Positions 53,825 to 63,425 of a stretch of DNA of 64,000 nt are shown in pieces. Each line of letters opens with the position of its first letter. Positions within the stretch are counted from its first letter, which is position 1. This DNA comes from Aquirhabdus parva (lineage in GTDB: Bacteria; Pseudomonadota; Gammaproteobacteria; Pseudomonadales; Moraxellaceae). The position numbers and the translations under genes were made by a program. The stretch lies in the NCBI RefSeq assembly GCF_003351745.1, contig NZ_CP031222.1, positions 310,001 to 374,000 on the forward strand, in the 5' to 3' direction. A model generated the notes under the pieces. That model was not told where the DNA came from. It was given only the letters and a program-made list of their open reading frames with translations, and searched no databases.

Positions 53825-54910
53825 ATGAAACTGCTTCGTTTACACAGCTTGCCCCATGATTGTGTGTTGCCGCCGCTTGCGGTCACGATTGGTAATTTTG
53901 ATGGCGTACATTTAGGTCATCAAGCGATGATCCAAACGTTGAAAGATACAGCAAAGGAATTGGGTCTCAAGACGCTCGTCATGTTGTTCGAGCCTCAACC
54001 CCAAGAGTTTTTTCGCGGTGAAGAAGCGCCTGCGCGGATTACGTCATGGCGTGAGAAAGTTGAAATCCTGAAGTCGCTTGATGTGGATTACGTGCTTCTG
54101 GTGCGATTTGATCAGTCGTTTCGCTCATTGACGGCACAAGCCTTTGCCGATTTGCTCAAAAACCGTCTCAATGCACGTGAACTCGTGATTGGTGATGACT
54201 TCCGTTTTGGCTGTGATCGGGCTGGCGATGTGGCGTTTTTGAAGGATTATGGCTTTCCCGTTGCGGTTTTACCGACGATCTTGGTGGATGGTGCAAGGGT
54301 TAGTTCGACGCGTATTCGAGAGTTACTGGCCAGCGGTGATTTTGTGGCTGCTGCTCGTTTATTGGGGCGTCCGTATCGCATTACTGGGCGGGTGCAATAC
54401 GGGGATCAGATTGGTCGAACCATTGATTTCCCAACGGCTAATGTCGCTTTGAATCGTTTGACACCGTGCTTGCATGGTATTTATGCCGTGCAAATGGAGT
54501 TGGCTGATGGCACCAGTCTCTTTGATCTGACTGGTGGACAAGCTATTCCTGCTTATGCAGCCGGAAGTGTGTTTGGGGCAGGGCATGTGGGAACCCGTCC
54601 TGCGATCAAAGACCAGAGCAAAAAGACTTGGCGTCTAGAAGTGTTTTTACCGCATACCGCACATCCAGAGAAGTTGTCTGTAGATTTGTATGGTTTACGG
54701 GTGAGCGTGACATTTTTGCACTTCTTGCACGGTGAGTTGAACTATCCTTCACTGGAAGCACTGCAAACGGGTATTCAGAGTGATGTGAAGCAATTGATGG
54801 ATTATCGGCAGTCAAATCGCGTATTTCCGATTGAGATAACGGATTTGCACGTGGTAGTCGATGATGCGGATATTGAAAAAATTAATATTGAAAAGATGGT
54901 TTTGAAGTAA
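53825..54910 (+). CDS. ribF: Bifunctional riboflavin kinase / FAD synthetase RibF
   Basis: RibF converts riboflavin to FMN and FAD. The 361-residue protein has the FAD-synthetase half (IGNFDGVHLGHQAMI near residue 22, SSTRIRELLASGD) and the riboflavin-kinase half (GRPYRITGRVQYGDQIGRTIDFPTANV, GHVGTRPAI). It exceeds the usual about 310 residues because of an insert before GHVGTRP and a C-terminal tail of about 40 residues rich in Asp, Ile and Val. It precedes ileS, as in many gammaproteobacteria. Confidence 0.94.
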   Translation: MKLLRLHSLPHDCVLPPLAVTIGNFDGVHLGHQAMIQTLKDTAKELGLKTLVMLFEPQPQEFFRGEEAPARITSWREKVEILKSLDVDYVLLVRFDQSFRSLTAQAFADLLKNRLNARELVIGDDFRFGCDRAGDVAFLKDYGFPVAVLPTILVDGARVSSTRIRELLASGDFVAAARLLGRPYRITGRVQYGDQIGRTIDFPTANVALNRLTPCLHGIYAVQMELADGTSLFDLTGGQAIPAYAAGSVFGAGHVGTRPAIKDQSKKTWRLEVFLPHTAHPEKLSVDLYGLRVSVTFLHFLHGELNYPSLEALQTGIQSDVKQLMDYRQSNRVFPIEITDLHVVVDDADIEKINIEKMVLK

Positions 54911-55001
54911 TACATCCCTCATATAGGGAACAAGAGATTGAGTGATTTAAAACATTGAACTGCAAATTAACTGCTAATTTTTAATTGGATCGTAGAACCT
55001 G

Positions 55002-57866
55002 ATGAGTGATCGTAAAGACGACAAAGTTGATTCTAAAACTGACTATAAAGATACGCTGAACCTGCCAGATACGCCATTTGCGATGCAAGCTAAACTTGCG
55101 ACCCGTGAAGTGCAGTGGCTTGCGGATTGGCAAGCTGATGGCCTATATGAGCAAGTCCGTGCTGCACGTGCGGGCAAGCCAAAGTATATGCTGCATGATG
55201 GCCCACCTTATGCAAATGGCCAGATTCACTTGGGTCATGCGGTCAATAAAGTTCTAAAAGATATCATTATCAAAAGTAAAACCTTGTCGGGCTTTGATGC
55301 GCCGTATGTTCCCGGCTGGGACTGTCACGGCTTGCCGATCGAGCAAAAAGTGGAAGAAAAAGTCGGCAAAGTCGGTGTCAAAGTCGATGCGACTAAGTTC
55401 CGCGAGTTGTGCCGTGAATACGCCGCAAGCCAAGTTGAGCTACAAAAGAAAGACTTTGAACGTCTGGGTGTGTTGGGGGACTGGAATAACCCTTACCTCA
55501 CTATGAACTTTAAGCAAGAAGCCAACACCGTTCGTGCACTCGGTAAAATTGTTGAAGCGGGCCATGTGCAACCCGGTCTCAAGCCAGTGAACTGGTGTTT
55601 AGATTGTGGTTCATCCTTGGCTGAAGCAGAAGTTGAATATCAAGACAAAAAATCTGATGCCATTGACGTCGGCTTCGGTGTGGTTGATCTCGCTGATTTG
55701 TCGAAACGTATCCATGTTGAGGTCAAAACTCCTGTTGAAGTGGTGATCTGGACCACGACACCATGGACACTGCCTGCCAACCAAGCCGTGGCGCTGAATG
55801 CCGATCTGGATTATCAATTGGTTGAAGTTGAGTCCGAAGCGAGCACTATCGCTTTGATTCTGGCTGCGAAACTGTCCGGTGAAGCGACTGAGCGTTATGG
55901 ACTCAAAGATCCTAAAGTTCTGGCAACCTTCAAAGGTGCCGTGCTGGAACATTTAACGCTGCAGCATCCATTGATCGTTGAGCGTCAGGTACCTGTGATT
56001 TTGGGTGAGCATGTCATGGATTCCAGTGGTACGGGTGCTGTGCATACTGCACCGGGCCATGGTGTGGACGACTATAAGGTCGGTCTGCAATACAACCTAA
56101 AAGTTGAAAATCCGGTAAGTGGTAGCGGTGTCTATTTGCCTGAGGCCGCTGTGTTTGCTGGTCAGCATATCTATAAAGCCAATCCACAAATCATCGAACA
56201 ACTAAAGTCGGATCGTAAGCTCTGGGCGCATGTTGCGATTACCCATAGTTACCCACACTGCTGGCGCCATAAAACACCGATTATCTTCCGTGCCACACCA
56301 CAGTGGTTTATCAGCATGGAGAAACAAAATCTGCGCGCTGAAGCTATGGATGCGATCAAACAGGTCACTTGGATTCCCGATTGGGGTCAAAACCGGATTG
56401 AGGCGATGATTGATGGTCGTCCAGACTGGTGCATCTCGCGTCAGCGCACATGGGGCGTGCCAATCCCGTTCTTTATCCATAAGGACACGGGCGCATTACA
56501 TCCAGATACTGAACAACTGATCGACAAAGTTGCTGACCTGATCGAGCAGGGCGGTGTGGACGCATGGTTTAAAGCAGACGCTGCGGATTTGATTGGTGCG
56601 GATGCTGCACACTACAACAAAGCAACCGACACCCTCGATGTCTGGTTTGACTCGGGTGTGACGCACTATTGCGTCCTCAAACAGCGTCCTGAATTGTCAT
56701 TCCCGGCTGATCTATACCTCGAAGGTTCAGATCAACATCGCGGCTGGTTCCAGACATCGCTGTTGACGGGTCTGGCGATCGACAATACTGCACCGTTTAA
56801 GAAAGTACTGACCCATGGTTTTGTGGTTGATGTAAACGGCCGCAAAATGTCGAAGTCACTGGGTAATATCATTGCCCCTCAAGATGTGATCAAAGACATT
56901 GGCGCAGATGGTGTGCGTTTCTGGATCGCATCCAGTGACTATCGCTACGAGATGACTGCAGGTAAAGAAATTTTTAATCGGACTACCGATGGCTATCGTC
57001 GTATCCGCAATACCTTGCGCTTCTTACTGGCTAACTTGAATGGCTTTAATCCAGCAACGGATTTGGTGCCTGTGGAAAACATGATTGCGTTGGATCAGTT
57101 TATTTTGACCCGTGCAGCAGCAGTGCAAAATAGCATCCAAGCGGCTTATGATGAAATGAGCTTCCATGTGGTATGTAGTCAGATGGTCGCGTTCTGTACC
57201 AGTGATCTGGGTGGTTTTTACCTTGATATCATCAAAGATCGTCAATACACCACCAAGTCGGATTCACTGGCGCGCCGTTCAGCGCAAACGGCGCTGTATC
57301 ACTTGGTCAATGCCTTTGTACGCTGGATGAGCCCAATCCTGACCTTCACTGCCCAAGAAGCATGGCCATTGATCCCGCAAAATGCGAATCAACCAGCGGA
57401 CAAATATGTCTTTACTACAACGTGGTATGACATTCCTGTTGCCGAGAAGCAAGTAAATGCAGAGACTATAAGTGATGCGGAGTGGCTCACGATTTTGGAT
57501 GTGAAGTCTGCAATCAATAAACTGATTGAAAATGCACGTAATGCCAAAACTGTGGGTGCGAATCTCTCTGCTAAAGTACAGATCTGGGCAGAGCCGCACA
57601 TCTACCAAGTGCTTGCTAAGCTGAAAGACGAGTTACGCTTCGTGCTGATCGTCAGTGATGTCGAGCTAAATCATAATGGTGTTGGGGAAGGCGAAGCGAC
57701 AGAACTCAGTGGCTTACATGCCTATGTGACTGCGGCAGAAGGCGTGAAATGCGCACGCTGCTGGCATGTCCGCACCGATGTGGGTAGCAGTCCTAAACAT
57801 CCAGATCTGTGTGTGCGCTGTGTCGAAAACGTCGATGGTAGCGGTGAGGTACGTCACTATGCTTAA
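55002..57866 (+). CDS. ileS: Isoleucyl-tRNA synthetase
   Basis: The 954-residue class I synthetase charges tRNA-Ile. It shows PPYANGQIHLGHAVNKVLKD (HIGH motif as HLGH), the editing-domain region with TTPWTLPANQAV, WCISRQRTWGVPIP, GRKMSKSLGN (KMSKS), and a C-terminal zinc finger CARCWHVRTD...CVRC. This is the usual bacterial type. The start lies 91 bases after ribF. Its last codons overlap lspA by 8 bases. Confidence 0.97.
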   Translation: MSDRKDDKVDSKTDYKDTLNLPDTPFAMQAKLATREVQWLADWQADGLYEQVRAARAGKPKYMLHDGPPYANGQIHLGHAVNKVLKDIIIKSKTLSGFDAPYVPGWDCHGLPIEQKVEEKVGKVGVKVDATKFRELCREYAASQVELQKKDFERLGVLGDWNNPYLTMNFKQEANTVRALGKIVEAGHVQPGLKPVNWCLDCGSSLAEAEVEYQDKKSDAIDVGFGVVDLADLSKRIHVEVKTPVEVVIWTTTPWTLPANQAVALNADLDYQLVEVESEASTIALILAAKLSGEATERYGLKDPKVLATFKGAVLEHLTLQHPLIVERQVPVILGEHVMDSSGTGAVHTAPGHGVDDYKVGLQYNLKVENPVSGSGVYLPEAAVFAGQHIYKANPQIIEQLKSDRKLWAHVAITHSYPHCWRHKTPIIFRATPQWFISMEKQNLRAEAMDAIKQVTWIPDWGQNRIEAMIDGRPDWCISRQRTWGVPIPFFIHKDTGALHPDTEQLIDKVADLIEQGGVDAWFKADAADLIGADAAHYNKATDTLDVWFDSGVTHYCVLKQRPELSFPADLYLEGSDQHRGWFQTSLLTGLAIDNTAPFKKVLTHGFVVDVNGRKMSKSLGNIIAPQDVIKDIGADGVRFWIASSDYRYEMTAGKEIFNRTTDGYRRIRNTLRFLLANLNGFNPATDLVPVENMIALDQFILTRAAAVQNSIQAAYDEMSFHVVCSQMVAFCTSDLGGFYLDIIKDRQYTTKSDSLARRSAQTALYHLVNAFVRWMSPILTFTAQEAWPLIPQNANQPADKYVFTTTWYDIPVAEKQVNAETISDAEWLTILDVKSAINKLIENARNAKTVGANLSAKVQIWAEPHIYQVLAKLKDELRFVLIVSDVELNHNGVGEGEATELSGLHAYVTAAEGVKCARCWHVRTDVGSSPKHPDLCVRCVENVDGSGEVRHYA

Positions 57867-58392
57867 GCTTATTCAATCCTTCCGTCGTGAGAACCTCGTC
57901 TGGCTTGGACTCAGCGTACTGGCGATTTTGCTGGATCAATGGACCAAGCATATCGCTTCAACGCACCTGACCTATGGTGAGGCACAGCCAGTATTCCCCA
58001 GTCTAGATTGGACCTTACTGCATAACCATGGCGCAGCGTTTAGCTTCTTATCCGATGCCGGTGGTTGGCAGCGTTATTTGTTTACGGGCCTTGCAATCAT
58101 TGTTTCAGTCCTTTTCATCGGCTGGCTGTTGCGCTTGCCACGTGATACCAAAATATTGGCGACAGGCATAGCCTTGGTGCTTGGTGGTGCGATTGGCAAT
58201 CTAATTGATCGCATGTCATTGGGCTATGTGGTAGATTTTATTAGTGTTTACTATAATGGTCATTATTTCCCTTCCTTCAATCTTGCGGATAGCGCGATTA
58301 CGCTGGGAACCATTTTTTTAATTATTGATATGTTGTTCTTGGACAAGATTCGTCAGAGCAAAAAGGATCAGACAAGCAATGACTCAAAATAA
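57859..58392 (+). CDS. lspA: Lipoprotein signal peptidase LspA
   Basis: LspA cleaves the signal peptide of prolipoproteins after lipidation; FilF and the lipoprotein at 60107 are likely substrates. The 177-residue protein has four helices and both catalytic aspartates, in NLIDRMSLGYVVDF and FNLADSAI, with HNHGAAFSFL earlier. The ATG overlaps the ileS stop, so translation is coupled. A longer frame inside ileS from 57766 is rejected. Confidence 0.95.
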   Translation: MLKLIQSFRRENLVWLGLSVLAILLDQWTKHIASTHLTYGEAQPVFPSLDWTLLHNHGAAFSFLSDAGGWQRYLFTGLAIIVSVLFIGWLLRLPRDTKILATGIALVLGGAIGNLIDRMSLGYVVDFISVYYNGHYFPSFNLADSAITLGTIFLIIDMLFLDKIRQSKKDQTSNDSK

Positions 58393-58888
58393 CATCACCA
58401 CCTTTACCAATCCCAACGAAGACACTCGGATTGCGCAAGGTTCGCAAGTGGCATTGCATTTTTCTGTATCGCTTGAAAACGGTATTGAAATTGACAACAC
58501 CCGCAGCTATCCAGAGCCAGTCAGCTTGGTAATCGGTGATGGTAATTTGCTAGAAGGGTTTGAGAAGGCATTGCTCGGACTGCGTGCGGGTGATCGCCGT
58601 ACGGTGCATTTGCCACCTGAAGATGCTTTTGGTCCATGGAATCCAGAAAACGTTCAGTCGTTTGATACGGTTCAGTTCGTTAAAGCCGGCGATACAACGC
58701 CTGAGATTGGCACGATGATGGAATTTCAGGATAAAGGCGGCGGTACGCTTGCAGGCGTGGTTAAGGCAGTCAATGACGACAAAGTTGAAGTGGATTTCAA
58801 TCACCCGCTGGCAGGGCGTAATGTGGTGTTTGAAGTGGAGATTGCGAAAGTGACTCCGGCCGGTGTGAGTGGCGTGAAGTTGGGATGA
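58379..58888 (+). CDS. fkpB: FKBP-type peptidyl-prolyl isomerase FkpB
   Basis: A 169-residue cytoplasmic FKBP of the SlpA/FkpB type with an IF domain inserted in the flap. It has GSQVALHFSVSLENGIEIDNT at the start, GDGNLLEGFEKALLGLRAGDRR, and VEVDFNHPLAGRNVVFEVEI at the end. The ATG lies inside lspA (14-base overlap) with AAGGA upstream. It completes the ileS-lspA-fkpB unit. Confidence 0.93.
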   Translation: MTQNNITTFTNPNEDTRIAQGSQVALHFSVSLENGIEIDNTRSYPEPVSLVIGDGNLLEGFEKALLGLRAGDRRTVHLPPEDAFGPWNPENVQSFDTVQFVKAGDTTPEIGTMMEFQDKGGGTLAGVVKAVNDDKVEVDFNHPLAGRNVVFEVEIAKVTPAGVSGVKLG

Positions 58889-58975
58889 TCCCAGTATTTA
58901 AAGATTTTTCCTCTCTGTAAAGAGCCTGTTCATTGAGCGGGCTGCTGCTTCTTCATAAATGTGCAGTCTTAAATT

Positions 58976-59356
58976 ATGACCACCACCATCTTCACCGAAC
59001 TCAGATTCTGGCTACTCATTATTTTCTCACTGGTTATCCCATTTGGAATCTACGGGATATTGCTTGTCAAGAGAGCCATTTCACGCCATGCAGTGCTGAT
59101 ATTAGGTTTTGTGTTAGTGGTCATTGCAGGGATCGATGTTTATTTGCTGCGTAGCCTTGCAGCCCTTGCTAAGCATACGGTATCGTTAATGGATGATGCT
59201 GTATTTGTCTCAGAGATCTCTATAGCGCTGTATATATTGCCGGCTTTGTTTGCTGGAATCGGCATTAATATGATTTCGCATATCCTGATTAGTCATTTGG
59301 TAAAAGCCGAGCAACGATTCAAGGATGAACATCCAAAGGATGAGTGGTCAGAATGA
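58976..59356 (+). CDS. Small membrane protein of unknown function
   Basis: 126 residues with about four hydrophobic segments (LLIIFSLVIPFGIYGILL, AVLILGFVLVVIAGIDVYLL, ALYILPALFAGIGINMISHILI) and a charged C-terminal tail (EQRFKDEHPKDEWSE). I do not recognise it. It has no clear ribosome-binding site, but hydrophobic periodicity and codon pattern look coding. It lies 87 bases after fkpB and is followed by a weak hairpin terminator. Confidence 0.6.
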   Translation: MTTTIFTELRFWLLIIFSLVIPFGIYGILLVKRAISRHAVLILGFVLVVIAGIDVYLLRSLAALAKHTVSLMDDAVFVSEISIALYILPALFAGIGINMISHILISHLVKAEQRFKDEHPKDEWSE

Positions 59357-59428
59357 TTGTTTTAAATCTTCTAAAATGATTCAAAGACCAGGCTTCTTCC
59401 TCTGAGGGAGAAGTTCTCGATTAGTAGG

Positions 59429-59451
59429 TTTCATCAAGATGAAATATTTTT
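59429..59451 (+). terminator. Weak terminator
   Basis: TTTCAT-CAAG-ATGAAA forms a short hairpin followed by TATTTTT, 73 bases after the small membrane protein gene. Confidence 0.4.
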
Positions 59452-59538
59452 GTTCTTATAATAAGGTATGACACAGATCATCTGTAAAGCATCAAAATGC
59501 TGGATAGGTCTGATGATCGTGTGACGTGACAGGACTGA

Positions 59539-59811
59539 TCAATGTCTTTTGGACAGTTGCTTCTTGGCTTCGTCCATATTTTTCCAGTGTTTTGGCGTAT
59601 GTCCATAAAAAAAGACATTGCTCATCACCAAAATAAAATAGGCATTGAGTACGACAGAGATGCTGAGCTCAAGCGAATACTCATCCAAGAGACTTAAGAT
59701 GTCGTCGGAGAGCGCAAAACACGATCCTAATGCAAAGATGCCAGCCACAACCCTAAGCATCCAATTGATATGTTCTTGATACCATTGCATTGGAAATTCT
59801 AGCTTTTTCAT
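59539..59811 (-). CDS. Small two-helix membrane protein of unknown function
   Basis: About 90 residues beginning MKKLEFPMQWYQEHINWML, with two hydrophobic segments (MLRVVAGIFALGSCFAL and ISVVLNAYFILVMSNVFFYG) and a basic tail (KHWKNMDEAKKQLSKRH). A frame from 59847 is longer, but GGGAG about nine bases before 59811 supports the shorter start. I do not recognise it. It is convergent with the gene at 58976. The 295 bases between it and the gene at 60107 hold AT-rich sequence without a convincing gene. Confidence 0.55.
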   Translation of the reverse strand: MKKLEFPMQWYQEHINWMLRVVAGIFALGSCFALSDDILSLLDEYSLELSISVVLNAYFILVMSNVFFYGHTPKHWKNMDEAKKQLSKRH

Positions 59812-60106
59812 GGGCTTATTCTCCCAAGTTGTTATATAAGTTTGCACGATAAGTCGATCAAAAAAAATAATAACCCAATCCGCTCTGTAAAACTACTGGA
59901 TAAAGTGACAATCCATCGTGGGCAGTATTGCTTGCGCTATAAGATGCTCTTTATAAGAAGAAAAATTCTTATCGATTTTATCGATGATATTCGGCTTAAG
60001 CAGAGTATTTTTTGCTCTGGTATATTCAATACTCGCCTCAATATAATAAAAAGAGACTATAAAACTGCAATCCAAGAGGGGTGACGAATCGTCACTGTGG
60101 AAGAAA

Positions 60107-60673
60107 ATGCAGAAAAATCAAAGGAAAATGTTAGCTGTGGTTTTTCTTAAGATAACGCCATTGTTATCTGTCTTTTTGTTCATCTCTTGTACCATGACTA
60201 AGCAGCCAAGCTATGTTGATGCTGCCGTGGTACCGCTCAGTGACTTGAATATTGTCCGTACAGAAATTCCTGACATATTGATGGAAGCGTCAAAACAACC
60301 CTATAAAATCCCTAATGACCTGAGTTGCGCTACTTTGGATACCGATATTCATGCGCTAAATCGAGTTCTCGGATCAGACTATGATGTGCCCAAGTCGAGC
60401 GAGCATGACTGGATTGATCAAGGTATGGATGAGGCTGGGTCTAGAGCTGTAGGGGCTCTACGTAGAACGACAGAAGGGGTTGTGCCCTTTAGAAGTTGGG
60501 TGCGGAAGCTGACTGGAGCTGAGCGTTATTCCAAGAAGATAGCATCCACGATTGCCGCAGGTATCACGCGCCGGGCATTTTTAAAGGGTGTACGGGTTTC
60601 GATGATGTGTCCGCTGACTATCCCACAGATCCCTTATCGGCAGTTGAACTTGAATCAGGTGCAACTAAACTAA
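60107..60673 (+). CDS. Putative lipoprotein of unknown function
   Basis: 188 residues with a signal sequence and a lipobox-like FISC at about residues 25-28, giving a lipidated cysteine followed by TMTKQPSYVDAAV. The mature part has cysteine pairs (LSCATLD, MMCPLT), a basic middle (RRTTEGVVPFRSWVRKLTGAERYSKK) and no known domain that I can see. GGAAG precedes the ATG. It looks like proteins named 'hypothetical' in Acinetobacter, but function is unknown. Confidence 0.65.
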   Translation: MQKNQRKMLAVVFLKITPLLSVFLFISCTMTKQPSYVDAAVVPLSDLNIVRTEIPDILMEASKQPYKIPNDLSCATLDTDIHALNRVLGSDYDVPKSSEHDWIDQGMDEAGSRAVGALRRTTEGVVPFRSWVRKLTGAERYSKKIASTIAAGITRRAFLKGVRVSMMCPLTIPQIPYRQLNLNQVQLN

Positions 60674-60686
60674 GCGGCTATCGAGA

Positions 60687-60724
60687 AAATAAAAAACCAC
60701 GATCTCAAGTTAATGAAATCGTGG
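60687..60724 (-). terminator. Terminator of the desaturase operon
   Basis: Read on the minus strand, CCACGAT and ATCGTGG form a stem around a 14-base loop followed by a run of T (plus-strand A-run at 60691-60696), 46 bases after the desaturase stop. Confidence 0.75.
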
Positions 60725-60769
60725 CTCAAAATGAAATAATATGTTGTTATTGTTTCATTTTTATTGTTA

Positions 60770-61963
60770 TTACAGCGGTGCGTATTCTGCTGCTTTCGCT
60801 AAGCGTTTGAATACTTTACCGGTAATGCCTTTTTTCTCAGCTTGCAGGTTCAATGTCGTACGAATGCTTTTTACAGTTTCGTTCGGCAGAGAGTGAATCG
60901 CGATACGCTTCACCACACCCGTCATTTGTTTAGCAAAGCTACCAGTATTGTAGTGTTGACCAAACTCAGCACAGATTTTTTGCACTTCAGGCGCCATTTC
61001 CACATAGCGGTTAGCTGGCATATCAGGGAACATATGATGTTCGATCTGGAAGCTCAAATTACCGGTTAAGAAGTTGAAAACCTTGCCGCCGATCATATTG
61101 CTTGAGCCTTTCAACTGACGCAGATACCATTCGGCCTTGGTTTCTTTATCCAGATTGTTTTCAAACATTTCGACGTCTTCGGTGAAATGACCACAGAAAA
61201 TAATCGAGAAAGCCCAGACATTACGAATCAGGTTGGCTGTCACGTTACCTGCAAGTACTGGCAAGAACATTGGACCTGCAAGCACTGGGAATACCACATA
61301 GTCCTTGGTAAATTGACGGGTCGCTTTCTTGGCAAAGCTGCCGCCTTTTGAGAGCACCTTCGTTAAGGGTGCTTTGCCATCTAAGAAATCTTCTAGATGC
61401 AAGTTTTGCAAAGCCAATAACCATTCAAAGCCGACCATCAAGGTAAATGCCATTGGCAAATTGGCCAGATTACGCGGTTTCCATTCTTGGCTATCAGTCA
61501 TGCGCAGTACGCCATAGCCGATATCGTGGTCTACACCCAACACATTGGTATATGTGTGATGCATAAAATTATGGGTGTGTTTCCAGTCTTCGCCTGAACA
61601 TACAGTGTCCCAGTCGTAGTTCGCGCCATTCATGCTCGGATCGTTCATCCAGTCAAATTGACCGTGCATGACGTTATGACCGAGTTCCATGTTTTCTACA
61701 ATTTTGGACACGCCAAGGGTTACTGATGCCAATAACCAGACAGGCGGAATCCAACCGCCAAACATCAATGCACTGCGACTCGCGATTTCTGTGTAACGCA
61801 CGAAGTTACGCACACGGTAGATGTATTTGGCGTCTTGTTCCCCGATCTTGGCGCGGGTTGCATCACGCAGGGCGTCGATACGACGACCAAACTCTGCGAC
61901 TTCTTCTGGGGACAACACACGGCTTTTACGGTTAAAACGAGCTTCAGGATACAATGTACTCAT
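60770..61963 (-). CDS. desB: Fatty-acid (acyl-CoA) desaturase, DesB-like
   Basis: A 397-residue membrane di-iron desaturase. The three histidine boxes are present: HNVMHG (96-101), HTHNFMHH (129-136) and QIEHH near 315. In Pseudomonas aeruginosa, DesB makes delta-9 unsaturated acyl chains with electrons from the adjacent oxidoreductase DesC, under the TetR regulator DesT; the same three-gene arrangement is seen here. Membrane segments lie between the boxes. It is the second gene of the operon and ends at a terminator. The symbol follows that analogy. Confidence 0.85.
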   Translation of the reverse strand: MSTLYPEARFNRKSRVLSPEEVAEFGRRIDALRDATRAKIGEQDAKYIYRVRNFVRYTEIASRSALMFGGWIPPVWLLASVTLGVSKIVENMELGHNVMHGQFDWMNDPSMNGANYDWDTVCSGEDWKHTHNFMHHTYTNVLGVDHDIGYGVLRMTDSQEWKPRNLANLPMAFTLMVGFEWLLALQNLHLEDFLDGKAPLTKVLSKGGSFAKKATRQFTKDYVVFPVLAGPMFLPVLAGNVTANLIRNVWAFSIIFCGHFTEDVEMFENNLDKETKAEWYLRQLKGSSNMIGGKVFNFLTGNLSFQIEHHMFPDMPANRYVEMAPEVQKICAEFGQHYNTGSFAKQMTGVVKRIAIHSLPNETVKSIRTTLNLQAEKKGITGKVFKRLAKAAEYAPL

Positions 61964-62030
61964 GATTATTATCTCTTTTAATTCAGTTAATTAGGTCTAA
62001 TATGGTTTTGTGTTTGTAGATCGCTAAGGC

Positions 62031-63107
62031 TTACAGATCAATGACCACTTCACTGATCGCTGCATTGACGCAAAGCTTGATTTGGACATTATTTTGATCG
62101 TTAATTTCACCAGTAACCTGATTACGTACAGAGCCTGAAACCTTGGTACAGACACAGGCATTACATACACCCATGCGGCAACCATAAGTCGGGGTCAGTC
62201 CGGCGGCTTCGGCAGAAGCGAGCAGGTTACCTTTGGCTTCGAATTCACGTTGGCTACGGCGGAAGTTCACCAATTGTGCTTCGGCATTTTCATCGACTTT
62301 GATTGGCAAGAAGCTTTCTTGACGCATCTTGTCTGACCAGCCAAAGGATTCCCAAATTTTACGGGTTGCTGTCATGAGGCCTGGGGCTGCACAAACATAA
62401 GTTTCGCGAGTTGCAGCGTCAGGGCAGATCCGCTCTAAGGTTTCGACATCGAAGAAGGCTGGTTTTTCAGCAGAGTCAACGATGATATTCAAGTCGAATT
62501 GTGGGTAAGCGGCTGCCAATGTCTCAAGTTCCATGCGGAAAGCAGGATCACGTGAGTAGTAAATTAGCGTCACAGGAAGCTTTGAACGTTCCAGCGCTTG
62601 CTGAATCATCGGGACGATCGGGGTAATACCGCTACCTGCAGAGATGAACAGAGCAGGCGTGGCTTCCTCAGTCAGCATGAACTCACCTGAAGCAGGTGCA
62701 ATCTCAAGGACATCACCAATCTTGGCTTGTTTTGCCAGATAATTTGAAACACGGCCTTGGCGTTTAACTCCAATGACCAAACGACCTGTCTTGGCGTAGT
62801 TTTCTGGTGTATTGACCAAGCTATAAGCACGCTGATGACGGACACCTGCGATGGTTACGGTCAACATGATGAATTGACCTGCTTTAAAAGTCTTGAAGCG
62901 ACGATTCAACAAATGATTGGTTGATAACGTCACTTTCACCATGTCGTCTTCGATGTATTCGATGTTCTCAACACGAGCCATCGTACGTGTGACGGTCCAC
63001 AGTGGATTGATCTTTGCTAAAACAAAATCGACAAAATCTTCACGGACCCAGTGCGGCTTATAAGCGGCTGGTTGATAGTTTGTGCTGCTGGTAAGAGTGG
63101 CTTGCAT
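62031..63107 (-). CDS. desC: Ferredoxin-type reductase partner of the desaturase, DesC-like
   Basis: About 358 residues. An FAD-binding domain with RAYSLVNTP is followed by an NAD-binding part (LFISAGSGITPIVPMI, LIYYSRDPAF) and a C-terminal plant-type 2Fe-2S domain with CRMGVCNACVC and a final cysteine in KLCVNAAI. It should pass electrons from NAD(P)H to the desaturase. The longer frame from 63158 is not favoured: AGGGG lies seven bases before the ATG at 63107. It is the first gene of a two-gene operon; the desaturase starts 67 bases after it. Confidence 0.88.
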   Translation of the reverse strand: MQATLTSSTNYQPAAYKPHWVREDFVDFVLAKINPLWTVTRTMARVENIEYIEDDMVKVTLSTNHLLNRRFKTFKAGQFIMLTVTIAGVRHQRAYSLVNTPENYAKTGRLVIGVKRQGRVSNYLAKQAKIGDVLEIAPASGEFMLTEEATPALFISAGSGITPIVPMIQQALERSKLPVTLIYYSRDPAFRMELETLAAAYPQFDLNIIVDSAEKPAFFDVETLERICPDAATRETYVCAAPGLMTATRKIWESFGWSDKMRQESFLPIKVDENAEAQLVNFRRSQREFEAKGNLLASAEAAGLTPTYGCRMGVCNACVCTKVSGSVRNQVTGEINDQNNVQIKLCVNAAISEVVIDL

Positions 63108-63180
63108 ATCATTCCCCTTGGCTTGCCATGTGCAGTTTGCTGCGGCTGGCGCTTTCATTTGGTTGTGCTTAATTAAATTA

Positions 63181-63274
63181 TGTACAATACGTTCTTAAGT
63201 GAACGCATGTAATCTTTGTGAACACTTGTACACTAATATACGTGAAATTTTATTTTAGTCAACACTTGTACACT
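63181..63274. promoter_or_regulatory. Repeated TTGTACA motifs between desC and the TetR gene
   Basis: AACACTTGTACACT occurs at 63221-63234 and again at 63261-63274, exactly 40 bases apart, and TGTACAA (the inverse core) at 63181-63187. CGTTC/GAACG flanks 63190-63205. The cluster sits in the divergent promoter region and is a good candidate for the operators of the neighbouring TetR (DesT-like) protein. Binding is inferred. Confidence 0.5.
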
Positions 63275-63425
63275 GAAAATTTTTATTAAATTTGTTTTTT
63301 GATGTTGCGCCGAATTTGTTAGACTCGAACCCTTGGTTTTTTGGGGCTATTTGTTTTGATCGAATAGTCGTTTTTTTAAGATATTTTCTTTAATCTGTTT
63401 CATATTAGTAGTTGGATGATTCGCC

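Noticed and set aside
59842-60084. Reading frames on both strands between 59.8 and 60.1 kb
   Set aside because: Both are AT-driven, overlap each other, and show no start signal or recognisable product; the stretch is treated as noncoding.
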